From Neolentinus lepideus HHB14362 ss-1 (taxonomy: Eukaryota > Basidiomycota > Agaricomycetes > Gloeophyllales > Gloeophyllaceae): a stretch of 31,661 nt of DNA. The DNA is taken from NCBI GenBank assembly GCA_001632425.1, contig KV425626.1, positions 15,772-47,432 of the forward strand. Direction: 5' to 3'. A model generated the notes under the pieces. That model made no database searches. It was given only the letters and a program-made list of their open reading frames with translations, and was not told where the DNA came from. Shown here one piece after another: positions 7,798 through 17,700 of this stretch (the first letter of the stretch is position 1; every line of letters begins with the position of its first letter). The position numbers were made by a program, and so were the translations under genes.

Positions 7798-9703
7798 ATG
7801 TCCACAAACGGGGCTGCTAATGGCTCCAGGACAAATGAAAAATTGGGCCCCAAAAATGTGCCGACGGAGGAAGGGAAGAAGGTGGATGAGTTACTGGACA
7901 AGCACGACAGGTATGCTGGCTAGCCCAGTATCTCCCAAGGGATCCGAGTTATGAACTTCCTACAGGTTCGAGTTTGGTGGACCATGGGGTGTTACGGCCA
8001 TGATGGTCGGATTCCCCACCCTCATGTATTATTTGTGGATTTGTTTGTGGTTCTATGACGGGCAGATTGTGTGTCCGCGCTCGGTTGAGGAGGTCAAGCC
8101 GTTCCTGCTCCAGATGTGGACGCACGTAAGAGATGTACGTTTGCATTCTGAAATGACCATGCATATGGGTATTGAAGCTAGACCAGGATGCAAGCCCAAG
8201 TCTTTACGCGTGGAAGGTTTACAGCGGACTTATATTCTACGAGCTCCTCCTTGCCTATTTCCTTCCAGGTTACATGCAGGAAGGTCTTCCGGTACCGTCG
8301 CTCGGCTACAAGACGCTCATGTACAACTGCAATGCTCTCACATGCGTTTACACGACGATGGTCACCGCTGCTATTCTCCACTATACTCATATCTTCCGCC
8401 TTACCGAGATTATTGACAACTATGGACATATTATGACCGTCGCCATGATCTGGGGCTTTGGTGTCTCCTTTGGAATGTACTTCTGGACTGTCATCAGAGG
8501 AGAGCAAATCCGAATGTCTGGCAATTTCATCTATGACGTGTTCATGGGTGCTTGCCTGAACCCTAGAATTGGGCCCGTTGACCTCAAGATGTGGGCTGAA
8601 GTCCGAATTCCTTGGGTTATCTGCTTCTTCCTGGCTGTATCCGGCGCCTGCAAGCAATATGAGCAATACGGCTACGTCACCCCTGTGAGTATATTGCGCT
8701 GTCCAATAATATACTCTGACCTTAGTTTCATGTAGAACATGGCCTTCATGTGTCTAGCGACTTGGTTGTATCTCAATGCTTGGTACGTTTCCTCGCTCTG
8801 TATTGCAAAATCCGCTCATCAAAATAACAGTGCCAAGGGTGAAGAATGCATCCCGCAGACGTGGGACATGTTTCACGAGAAATGGGGCTTCATGGTCATT
8901 TTCTGGAACTTCGCTGGTGTTCCCTTTGTAAGTCTTCTAGCACCTTGCAGCACCCGACTATGCTGACACTCTGCCAGACGTACGTATATGCCGTGGTCTA
9001 CATGGCATCCCACGATCCGTCGAAGTACCGGTTCTCCACTCCGGCCTACGTTGCGCTCTATTGCACTCTCTTGACCGCGTATTCCATGTCTGTCTTAGCT
9101 AATTGCCTATTTATTGCCTACTGTGGTCGATATTGACGCGTGTTGCGCAGCTTTGACACGGCTATGTCGCAGAAAAGTCGCTTCAAGATGCAGTGCCAGG
9201 GCATCACTCAGTACCGTAAGACCTTCCCTCAGTTGCCGTGGAGCATTGTCAAGAACCCCAAGTACATCCAGACTGCTCATGGGTACGTATATTCTGCCCG
9301 TCCTTGGTGAACGTAGTAGCTAACAGCGATCTGTAGAAACAAGCTCCTTATAGATGGTTGGTGGGCATACGCTCGCAAGCCAGTGCGTATCACATCGTCC
9401 CTCTTCCGGAAGCTCTGTTGACTCTACTGTTTGTCAGAACTATACCGCGGACTGGGTCCAGAGTTTCACCTGGGGCCTCGTCGTTGGCAGTGCTTCCCCC
9501 ATCCCTTACTTTTACTCCGTATTCTTCATTACCGTGCTTATCCACCGGTGCGGTCGCGACTTCGAGAGGTACATCACTTCTCTGCTGCTATGGTCGACCT
9601 CCCTTGCTCACTGCTAAACGGCAGGTGCTCCATAAAATACGGCAAGGACTGGGATCGCTACTGCGAGATTGTCAAGTACAAGTTTATACCGGGCATTTAC
9701 TAA
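7798..9703 (+). CDS. ERG4: Delta(24(24(1)))-sterol reductase (C-24(28) reductase)
   Basis: Ten exons (7798-7910, 7966-8125, 8178-8684, 8736-8782, 8831-8927, 8978-9087, 9151-9282, 9337-9382, 9438-9568, 9625-9703) give 473 residues, the same length as yeast Erg4. Family landmarks run in order: [60 protein letters not shown], then DGWW and [10 protein letters not shown] near the C-terminus. About eight hydrophobic segments are visible, as expected for an ER membrane enzyme. Erg4 carries out the last step of ergosterol synthesis, NADPH-dependent reduction of the C-24(28) double bond. The start is the first ATG after a stop-rich AT-rich leader and gives a short hydrophilic N-terminus. One intron (9088-9150) has a weak GTCTGT donor, but the reading frame requires it. 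No damage is seen. Confidence 0.93.
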
Positions 9704-9864
9704 TACACCCAACGTCTATGACCAGGAAAGTAGAATTATTGACATGGAACCCGTTGGACCATTAATCACACCGATCACCTTTGACATTGGTATAAAAGAA
9801 CAGCGTATTATGTGCATCATACAATTGGAAGCTACGGACGATTTTTCTTGAGCAATGCCACTAG

Positions 9865-12800
9865 CTATTCTCTATGCGCCCCTTGTTCGCCCATCTCGGT
9901 AGTCTCGATATTATGCTCCTCATCCTGGATGGGATCTATCGTCCGTGACAGGATGCGCCGTATTCCCGGGATCCGCCCCGCCAAGGTGTAGACTTTCGCT
10001 TTGACCTCCCCATAGGCCGACGTAACGAAGCCCACCCGCTCGCGTATCTTCTCTATTAAAGGATCTGTAGAGGCTTTGTACTCGATTGCCAGTACCCATA
10101 TGACGAGGAAGACGAGGAAGACCCATGGAAGCGACATGAATGCACGAGCTGCTGAGCTGGTGGAAGGCACTACAGGATTTAGTTGGAAAGACCAGCAGAA
10201 GAAGGCCACAAGCAGGCACGCTAGACTGGAGGTACCAGTGAAGACGTCAGCCACTGAAGTATTATGAGCTTTTGACGGTGTAAACACGCACGCCCAGAAT
10301 ACCAATGTGTAGGGTAGGGAGAACACCACAGCCAATAACTTCAATCCGCCCGGTCGTGAATGGAGATATGCTTGCTGCGATGAAACGAGACCGGAGTCAG
10401 GACCAGAAGTACAATAGATACGGGAGGGCTCACAATCGTGTTTGCATTTTTGTCATCGTTGCTCCACGACTTGGTCATAGGAGCACGGATAAGGACAAGA
10501 CTCAGGATGATACAGTGAATACTCAAGACCGTGGAGTAGCAGCTGGCAATCTGCGCCAGCGACCTCACATCGATACCTCTGTCGACACTCTGAATAGCCA
10601 GAAAAGACATGTTTCCAGCAAGCAAGACAGTGGCCTGAGTACAAGAAAAAGTGAGACATTGACGCAACATATATCAGAGCACCGTACTCACCATCAGCTG
10701 AAGGCTGCTCCATTCCGCGATAAATCCCGTGATGAGGCGATTCCAGAAAAGTGTATGTACAACTTCATCCACCCATACTGTCTCCAGGCTCCGTAGGTGA
10801 GAGCAAGGGGCATTCAAGAGGACCAGGCACAGGCCCTTGAAAAGCCATGAGTGAGAAGTGGGACGAGTGTGCTCTAGGATACTCTGATTGCTAGCAAGAC
10901 GCGCAACTGGCTGGTCGTGGTAGTTGATGAAGCCTTGGTGGACTGCTCCGAGGTGAGACAATGCATTTCTTCACAGATACTTCTACGTACCAAATATTTC
11001 CATCAGGCGACCTTGGCCAGCAATAAGACGGGGTTGGCAGTATAGGTTGACGGTGATCAAATTACTTGCCTATAACGGGAGCAGAAAATTTGGCATCTAC
11101 ATCATTCTCTGCATAGACTGATCACATCCTTGTGCATAAGGTATTGAAAATGATGACTTACTTTGGAGGTATAGGATATCTTCCTTAAATTTCCGCAATT
11201 CGTCACTGGAGTAAGGAGAGGTTGACCATGCTGATGTCATAGCATCTATCAAGTCCATTGCTTAGTACATAGTACTGTGCAGTCTAAACCACGGCACTTT
11301 ACCAGCGTTGTACCATATCAAATATCCTTGTAACTCGTTCAAGGTCTCAGGCGAGACTTCGCGGTGGTTTGGGAATAATGCATAATGAGCCCTGCAAGAT
11401 TTGTGACTTTCAGATACGACACTGTAAGGGATCATTTCTCCCGCGGTTTACCAGTACATAGCCCGGAATTTTAGAGCTAGAGAAATGATCAGAACCAGAA
11501 CCAATATTATTTGAAAACGTGACAGGAACTTACCTAGGTGTTCCGGCGGAAAGTCGCCCTGTACCTCGTTCAATATTGACTTGACTTCATACTCATTAAG
11601 CCAGAAGATGGCTTCCCTGACGTTATCCGCTACGTAGTATCCACACTGCTGTTCATCTATAATCTCAAGAACAACTTCAATAGACTCGTCATCCGTGTAA
11701 TTGTGTCGTTTCAGCTCATCTTCGAGATAGTCCACGGTTCGATTGACCAAATGCACGAGTTCATCGCCAAGGTCGCATAGCTTTTCGTCCGTGAGATATT
11801 TCTGCATCACACCCTAAGAAGTCATTCTTGCGCATAGACAGCAGCATATGCACATGCCTTGTTAGAATGCAAGTAGTAACGTGCGCCTTCGACATGGGTC
11901 TGCGGTTTCCAGCCCGCCGGACCATTGGATCTCGTCTAAAATCAGTCCTTGTAAATGCATGGCCAAAAGCTTGTCGCTTACGAAGGAAACAATCTTGTGT
12001 TGGCTGCGATCTTGACAGGGTCACCATCATAATCACGAAGACGACTGACAAAAGTGAGACGGCAGTGCGCCAAAAATTGCATTAGACACATACACACGAC
12101 CGTTCCTGTGATATCGTTTGACATCTGCGGGTTTGATACAACGCGGCTTGCGGAAGGGAATGTTGCATTCGCCGGCCGGAATCGCTCGGTGATCCTGGTC
12201 CAGTAACGTGCTACATCCGGAGTTGGCGTCCGTTTCTCCTCCAGTGGACAAGCGACTTGGTACAGCGATATGAGCGCCGTGAGTGTGGCTTTGCTCGCTT
12301 TCCGATGTCGCTGGCTTTGAGCAAACACTGCCCCAATCCGATCGGAGAGTGGTGCAGGAACGTGAAGCCACTAGAGGCCTTTCCGGTGTAACACACAGAT
12401 TGCTACATGAGTCTGAAGCACTTGAGAAATTGGAGGAGTATGGTCCCAAATCCGGAGACGAGCGTGACGCTGCAGAAAGCCTGTGCGGGTATAGCAACCT
12501 CGGTGAAGATGGTCGGTAAATTGTTACTAGGAACGATCATTAATTTAGATCTTAAAATTCAGTGCAAGCAATCGGCACACCTTCCGCGTTCGTGTTACTC
12601 GGCGCTGAATGAATATGAATTGGTGGAACCATAGCTGGAACTCGGCTCTCGCAAACGACTACCGGCGCCGTACTTGACCAACTGGGCTGAGGATTATAAC
12701 TAGCAATGAGTGTACCTCCTGTGTCACCCTGTCCAGGATCCGTTCGGGGGCCAAGGCGACGTAACAGCTTCCATGACTTCCATAACCATCGGAACGAAAT

Positions 12801-12866
12801 TGCGTTCTTGACGTTTCTGGTTAGCCATTGCCATAGCCACTGCACAAACATCGAGAACTGTGGCAT
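9865..12866 (-). CDS. WW-like domain, multi-pass membrane protein (Agaricomycete family, function unknown)
   Basis: Thirteen exons are inferred on the minus strand: 12866-12581, 12526-12098, 12010-11982, 11935-11858, 11801-11534, 11476-11452, 11391-11303, 11245-11162, 11108-11070, 11011-10991, 10942-10692, 10634-10434 and 10374-9865. They sum to 769 residues plus stop. Exon 3 (29 nt) is the least certain. The N-terminus is Trp-rich and hydrophobic (FVQWLWQWL, FRWLWKSW), then Ser/Thr-rich to about 245. A WW-like module follows (PAGWKPQTHVEGARYYLHS, about 254-275), then a conserved region (FRAMYWAHYALFP; DAMTSAW; LRSLETVWVDEVV), and about four transmembrane segments at the C-terminus (LKLLAVVFSLPYTLVFW; VFLVFLVIWVLAIEY). 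I recall this layout from multicopy Agaricomycete hypothetical proteins. Two introns (11857-11802, 11069-11012) appear to use GC donors. It is convergent with ERG4, 161 bp apart. Confidence 0.75.
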
Positions 12867-12934
12867 TAATAACGACGAGAGTAGGACAGAAATGCTGAGC
12901 TAGCTGTAAAAGCTGAGAAAGGTGTAAGTTTTGC

Positions 12935-13156
12935 TCACAGCCTTCTGTTGCAGAGATATTGCCTCCACAGCGATATATAGAGATAAGGTCGACCGCGCTT
13001 CGGCCACGGGGCAGGTACTATTTTAGTGGTACCATGTCCAAAAACAATTGATGCCGAACCTAGAAAAAAGTACATGTCAGAGCTGCCATATGATTTATGA
13101 ACAACTCCTGCTGATATCAAGTTAGCTAGCAAGTCCTCGGCTGGTATTGAAAGCAA
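12935..13156 (-). pseudogene. Coding-like remnant, possibly kinase-like (APH) N-terminus
   Basis: A minus-strand frame without a start codon reads LSIPAEDLLANLISAGVVHK, then GSASIVFGHGTTKIV. The GSASIVFG..TTKIV piece resembles the glycine-rich strand and Lys-bearing strand of APH-like kinases. A TTTTTTCTAG acceptor-like signal splits it, so it could be two exon pieces. There is no continuation to a catalytic loop. The call is weak; the rest of 12867-14138 shows no convincing gene. Confidence 0.25.
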
Positions 13157-13205
13157 GTCTTATCATCTCGAGGCTGTGTACCCCACCTAGGCCGTCCCGC
13201 TCGCA

Positions 13206-13251
13206 CAGACAGCAACGGACAGGCAACGGACAGGCAGTCGGTTGCTGTCTG
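13206..13251. repeat. Hairpin: 11-bp inverted repeat around two 11-bp direct repeats
   Basis: CAGACAGCAAC (13206-13216) is the exact reverse complement of GTTGCTGTCTG (13241-13251). The arm and loop contain AACGGACAGGC twice in tandem (13214-13224 and 13225-13235). It lies in non-coding sequence between the WW/TM gene and the MITE. It could be a small recombination or replication-slippage product, or a terminator-like structure; no family is recognised. Confidence 0.5.
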
Positions 13252-14138
13252 TATGCACCGACCTGCCGGATACCACTCCGACAATCGAATGATTTCTCTT
13301 TAAGCGGAATGCGTAAGCAAAGTCCACATGCTTGTACAGGAAGGTCGTATACCGTCATACATAGACTGGATTCCAGACATCTATGGATTTTCTGCGCAGC
13401 GCATCCTCTAGGCCATCTGACATTACGTCGCAGATGAAATGCCATGACTCGGGATGATTCACGAGCGTTTGATAGTGAGATAACAATGCGCCGCTGACCT
13501 CTGATTATACATCTTTCACTGATCTAGATGATAGGTTAGACCCGTGTCCAGTCTCTACGGCTATGAAGCGCCTATGAGGGCTCAGAGGTTGTGCGATGCT
13601 ATGCACGAGTGCGGAAGGTGGAGAATCGGCGGAGGAAAGAGGCGCGGCGGGCGGGATGGCTTACTAGTGCCGTATATGTATATACTTCGCACGTAGCACA
13701 AGCGTTATAAAGAGTCTAATAGTTACGAGACGATAAGTTCACATCCCATTGTATAATATGGTCGCCGTAGGGGTTGTCGAACGATGAAGTAGTTATCATC
13801 GTCAAAGGCTTTAATGGTATATTGAGATGACCTAGTATTAAAATTCGCCAGCATGTATTTCCACGAGATGCACGTACACCGGGAAATCCCGGGCCACGGT
13901 CCACCCCATCTGCCGCTCGGCTCTGCATTCGGGATGGAAAATCATCCACGAGCGGACTGATTAGTATCAACCCTGGTAGTCATATATTTTATGAACTTTT
14001 GCCACAAGTATGCGCATGTGTATGTAATATTGCAAAGGGGTGATCCATACTGAAGCGATGCCTGGAGGAGCCTCTGTGGCAGTGTAGCCCACGTGGCCTT
14101 CTCCTCCGAGGGGAATGTCGAGCATAGATAGTATATAC

Positions 14139-14147
14139 GACACTTAA
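14139..14147 (+). repeat. Left target site duplication of the MITE
   Basis: GACACTTAA directly precedes the left terminal inverted repeat and is identical to 14475-14483. A 9-bp duplication is characteristic of Mutator-like (MULE) transposition. Confidence 0.85.
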
Positions 14148-14474
14148 TAGGCTCGTGACCACCCTCTCGATCGAGCGATTGAGGGCAGAATCGCTCTAGA
14201 GAGGCTGGTCGATATTGCGTCACCGCGATGCAGAGTCCGAGCGCGCAAAAAAGTTCTAAGTCCGCGAATACAAAAGTCATTTGTAGTCAGATCTGGATCA
14301 ACTTTAGGGCAGGTCAATATTTCAACTCCGACGTAGTCCGACACAGCTCAGATCCAAAATGTGGCGGTGGCGAGCACTTAGTTGACAGCCCGGTTATTCT
14401 GACGCAATATCGACCAGCCTCTCTAGAGCGATTCTGCCCTCAATCGCTCGATCGAGAGGGTGGTCACGAGCCTA
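14148..14474. mobile_element. 327-bp non-autonomous DNA transposon (MULE-type MITE)
   Basis: The left arm (14148-14222) and right arm (14400-14474) are 75-bp inverted repeats that I find identical base for base; each starts from the outside TAGGCTCGTGACCACCCTCT. The 177-bp core has no believable coding frame. Nine-base duplications (GACACTTAA) flank the element. Long terminal inverted repeats plus a 9-bp duplication are the standard signature of Mutator-like elements. The perfect arm identity and exact duplications suggest a recent insertion, probably moved in trans by a MULE transposase elsewhere in the genome. Confidence 0.88.
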
Positions 14475-14483
14475 GACACTTAA
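14475..14483 (+). repeat. Right target site duplication of the MITE
   Basis: GACACTTAA directly follows the right terminal inverted repeat and matches 14139-14147 exactly. Confidence 0.85.
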
Positions 14484-14728
14484 GCTTTAAGCTTGGTGTA
14501 TTTGCTATTAGGAAGTCTCCTTCAAATTACTCACAGCGACAATCTGGAGGTGCTCGTCCTTCAAACAGAGCGTAGGTGTGCGCTTACCCTCCGAACTGAG
14601 ATGTCTTGACATCGTTTCTTGAAGCAGACTTTGCAAACATTGGCTGCTTAAAGAGCTAACAGTCATTCTTCTCTGCTGCAACACTCGCCGTCAGACAAGC
14701 AAGAGCTTTCTGTGCGCTCGAGTGGGAG

Positions 14729-16394
14729 ATGTCGCAATCTAGAGTACGGATAGCTAGTCGTAGGAAGCTTGGTACGCGGCACATCTCGTACATCGATCAA
14801 CCACTAGTATTGACAAGAGATTGGCGTCAAAACAGATGCGACGGCTGAGCCAACTTTGCAGCATCTTCGCAGACGCAATGATCCGCCCTCCTGTTTAGAA
14901 GATGCCATCCTCCGCGGCTATCTCAGCGATTCTGAAGACATACTCAAATCTATGGATACAAAGATAGCTGCGCTCCAAGCGGAGCTGGCTCAACGCCTAC
15001 GCGAGCGTGACACACTTCGAGCACAGATGGATGAATGCAAGGGGCTCTTGTCGCCTCTGCGACGGCTGCCGGTCGAGCTCTTATCACAGATATTCATGAA
15101 GTGTCTGCCTGGAGGCACGTTCATCACTCCACGTCGATTCAGCGCCCCACTTCTCCTGATGCAAGTCTGCAGTACATGGCGACGAGTTGCGCTGTCCACT
15201 CCCGGGCTCTGGTGTTATCTCAAGATTGAGTTGGGCCCAAGGGACGAGCTGCCCACTCAGCTCGGCAAAGCCGATCTTATGAGGACGTGGCTGTCGCGAG
15301 CTGGTGCAAGACCGCTCAACTTGCATTATGCCGATAATCGGGACGCGTCAGATAGTGTCATGGACGGGCCTGACACATTAGGAATTCTGGGAGAATACCT
15401 ACCTCAATGTCGGATGCTGCACTTCTACGCGCTATCTGGCGAGACCCTGGGCAGTGTCCGCTTCCGATTTCTGGAGAGATTAGATATCTCCACGGTCTTC
15501 CGCCTGCCAAGGGAATTCCTCGCTTGGACGCCCCAAATCCAGTGCCTGAAGGTGTCATGGGCGCACTTCCTCTACTTGGATATGGCCAACATGCCATGGG
15601 AGAACCTGAAGAGCCTGTACATCCGTTCCATCCACCGCCCTCGGGAATGTGTCAATGCCTTGAGAAAGTGCACCTCGCTGAAGACCTGCACCCTAGAGCT
15701 CAATAAGAATTGGGACTCAGAGATCGAAGACCATACCGTTGTACCTGAGAAAGTTGTATTACCCCAGCTCCAGTCCTTGAAACTAGTCACACATACCAGC
15801 GGTAATTTTGACGCCATAGCGGAGTCCATTATTACTCCGGAGCTCAAGCATTTGGACGTAAACTCGTTGTTCAGTAAAGTAGGGACATACGTCGTATGGG
15901 CTTCCCTGATCCTAGCTTCAGGCATGACCCTTGAAAGCCTGGATCTCCACTCAATACAACCGCCTTTTGATACCTTGGACGACTTTCTCGATATACTGGG
16001 ATTGATGGGGTCCCTCCGCAAGCTCAGTATCACCGGCCCCGAAGCAAGCGACCCGTTTGACGGACAAACGGATGAATTCATGCAGCAAATGACACATCAC
16101 TGGCCCAGCCCTGATCAGGAGGAGTCGCGCTTGCTGCCTAATCTCGAAGAACTCATTTTATTTGTCGGCTCTGAACCCTTCTCCTGCCACCTTGTCACGC
16201 GCATGCTAAAGTCTCGAATCAAGGTGTGGCTGGATGATTCAAATAATATCGCCACGGTTGCATTAAAGAAGGCAGACATCCGAATGCATACTGGGTTTGA
16301 CGAGGAAAAAACTAGGAGATGGTTTGTCTCGGATGTAGGTGTAATTTTGGAGGAATTGGAAGACCGACAGCCTTGGCAAGGGACGTCGTACTAA
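14729..16394 (+). CDS. F-box / leucine-rich-repeat-like protein
   Basis: Two exons are inferred (14729-14771 and 14818-16394; intron 46 nt, GTACGC donor, GACAAG acceptor), giving 539 residues. The long exon has no usable ATG at its start, which is why the small first exon beginning MSQSRVR is proposed. A coiled-coil N-terminus (IAALQAELAQRLRERDTLRA) leads into the F-box at about 93-140: LLSPLRRLPVELLSQIF, CSTWRRVALSTPGLW. Behind it come irregular leucine-rich segments (LERLDIS, LKSLYIRS, LQSLKLVT, LESLDLHS, LRKLSITG, LEELILFV) to the end. In this family the F-box binds Skp1 in an SCF ubiquitin ligase and the C-terminal part is thought to bind the substrate; the target is unknown. The gene is intact and starts about 250 bp downstream of the young MITE, which could influence its promoter. 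Confidence 0.85.
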
Positions 16395-16822
16395 GCCGCA
16401 ATTTTTAGCCCCAAAGATCACCAAATTTAATATTGATTCCTGATTCTTCCGCAGCTTTCCGTCTGTTGACATTTCACAACCAAATTGCTGTATATTCCTC
16501 ATACATAGTACACTGGGAGGGTGGTGCGGGCTCCGATATATCTTTGGGCTTATGGAACAACTAGCGTTACTAGTAGTAGACGGCAGGCAACCCTGGATTT
16601 CGAAGTGTAATGCCCTATCTAGCTTCAGAGGCTACGTCTTCTATGCTGCGTACGTCTCGATTGTCTTCGGCTGGGGGGGTTGCCTTGACTGACGACCTAT
16701 GGTCCGGGATCGCCGAGGATTTTGAACGGCTGGCATACATGGCTCAGGTCTTATACTTAGTCGGTCTATCTGGTAAAGTCACCGAGAACCCCGAATGAGA
16801 CCCGTTTCTTGCCTATTCGGCC

Positions 16823-17338
16823 TCATTGGGGTGACCCTGCGTGCCAGTCCGTTATGTTGCCGGCGTGATCGTGTGCCATTCCGTCGCGACACAAGAGATG
16901 CGTCCGCAGCACAGTTAAGTCAGGAAGCCAGTCAGATCGATTCATGGTATCATATTTCCAGGAGTCTAGGACCATATCATATATGTGGACGGAGAACCGG
17001 AGAGGAGGTAGTTACCAATGCCCACGTGAGTCTGCATTTGGGTCATTGCGCTGAAAGACAAGGTGGTCGCCCTTTGTCGCGAGGAGAGCGTAATCCCGTC
17101 TCCCGAGGTACCAGCTGTTTGTGGCAGCTGTTCAATGATCTTGTTGGCTAGAGGGCAGAAGGGCCTACCCGGCTGGTCTAGCACCTTCCGACTGCAAAAC
17201 ATGTGAACATGATTGGGCTAGTACAAACTGAGGTCAAATGCACAACTCAAACAATGACTTCTGCAGTTCACTTATCTGCTCTTCTACCAGGGTGACACTG
17301 TCTGCCTCCGAGGAAGCGAACTCCTTATAAGTTCTCAC
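16823..17338 (-). CDS. Unrecognised spliced coding fragment
   Basis: Three exons on the minus strand fit together in phase: 17338-17244, 17191-17016 and 16965-16823, with introns of 52 and 50 nt (GTGCAT...TTTGCAG with a GTACTAG branch-like site; GTAACT...CCTAG). The product includes EADSVTLVEEQISELQKSLF, then PFCPLANKIIEQLPQTAG, and ends TDWHAGSPQ before TGA. The C-terminal exon stays open for 47 codons, which supports it being real. The 5' end is not resolved: the region above 17338 has another coding-like piece (WNLNQVLEALLNNAAALC, minus strand near 17420-17360) in a different frame, so the gene may be longer or a frameshifted remnant. I do not recognise a family. It is divergent from PMT4 and shares its ~360-bp upstream region. 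Confidence 0.4.
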
Positions 17339-17700
17339 CTATGACTTCCATCCTATCAGGATTGCACAGAGCAGCAGCATTGTTCAACAGTGCTTCAAGT
17401 ACTTGGTTCAGGTTCCATACACGATGCGCTCTGTTTCCATGTCAAGACTCAATAGGAACCAGAGGAAGGTGTGGAGAGAGTCTCATACATCGCGATCAGA
17501 AAGAGACAATCATAGTGAAAGTATTAAGCACACTGGGCGCTCGTAGTAAATTGGTCCATAGGAATTCGAGATAGGACTATAAATAGAAGAACCATTGCCA
17601 AGATGAATACTACAGTTGCCTTATTCAGTAATATTACATAATCCGTAGTTCGACACGTTGAAGTCGCGTAAACGCTGCAAACATACAACTTGAACAGTAT

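Noticed and set aside
13122..13445. Minus-strand 107-codon frame starting with ATG
   Set aside because: No family resemblance; it contains the hairpin/direct-repeat segment and has no convincing splice partners.
16610..16798. Plus-strand 62-codon frame between the F-box gene and the unknown minus-strand gene
   Set aside because: Short, no motif, no supporting splice sites; probably chance.
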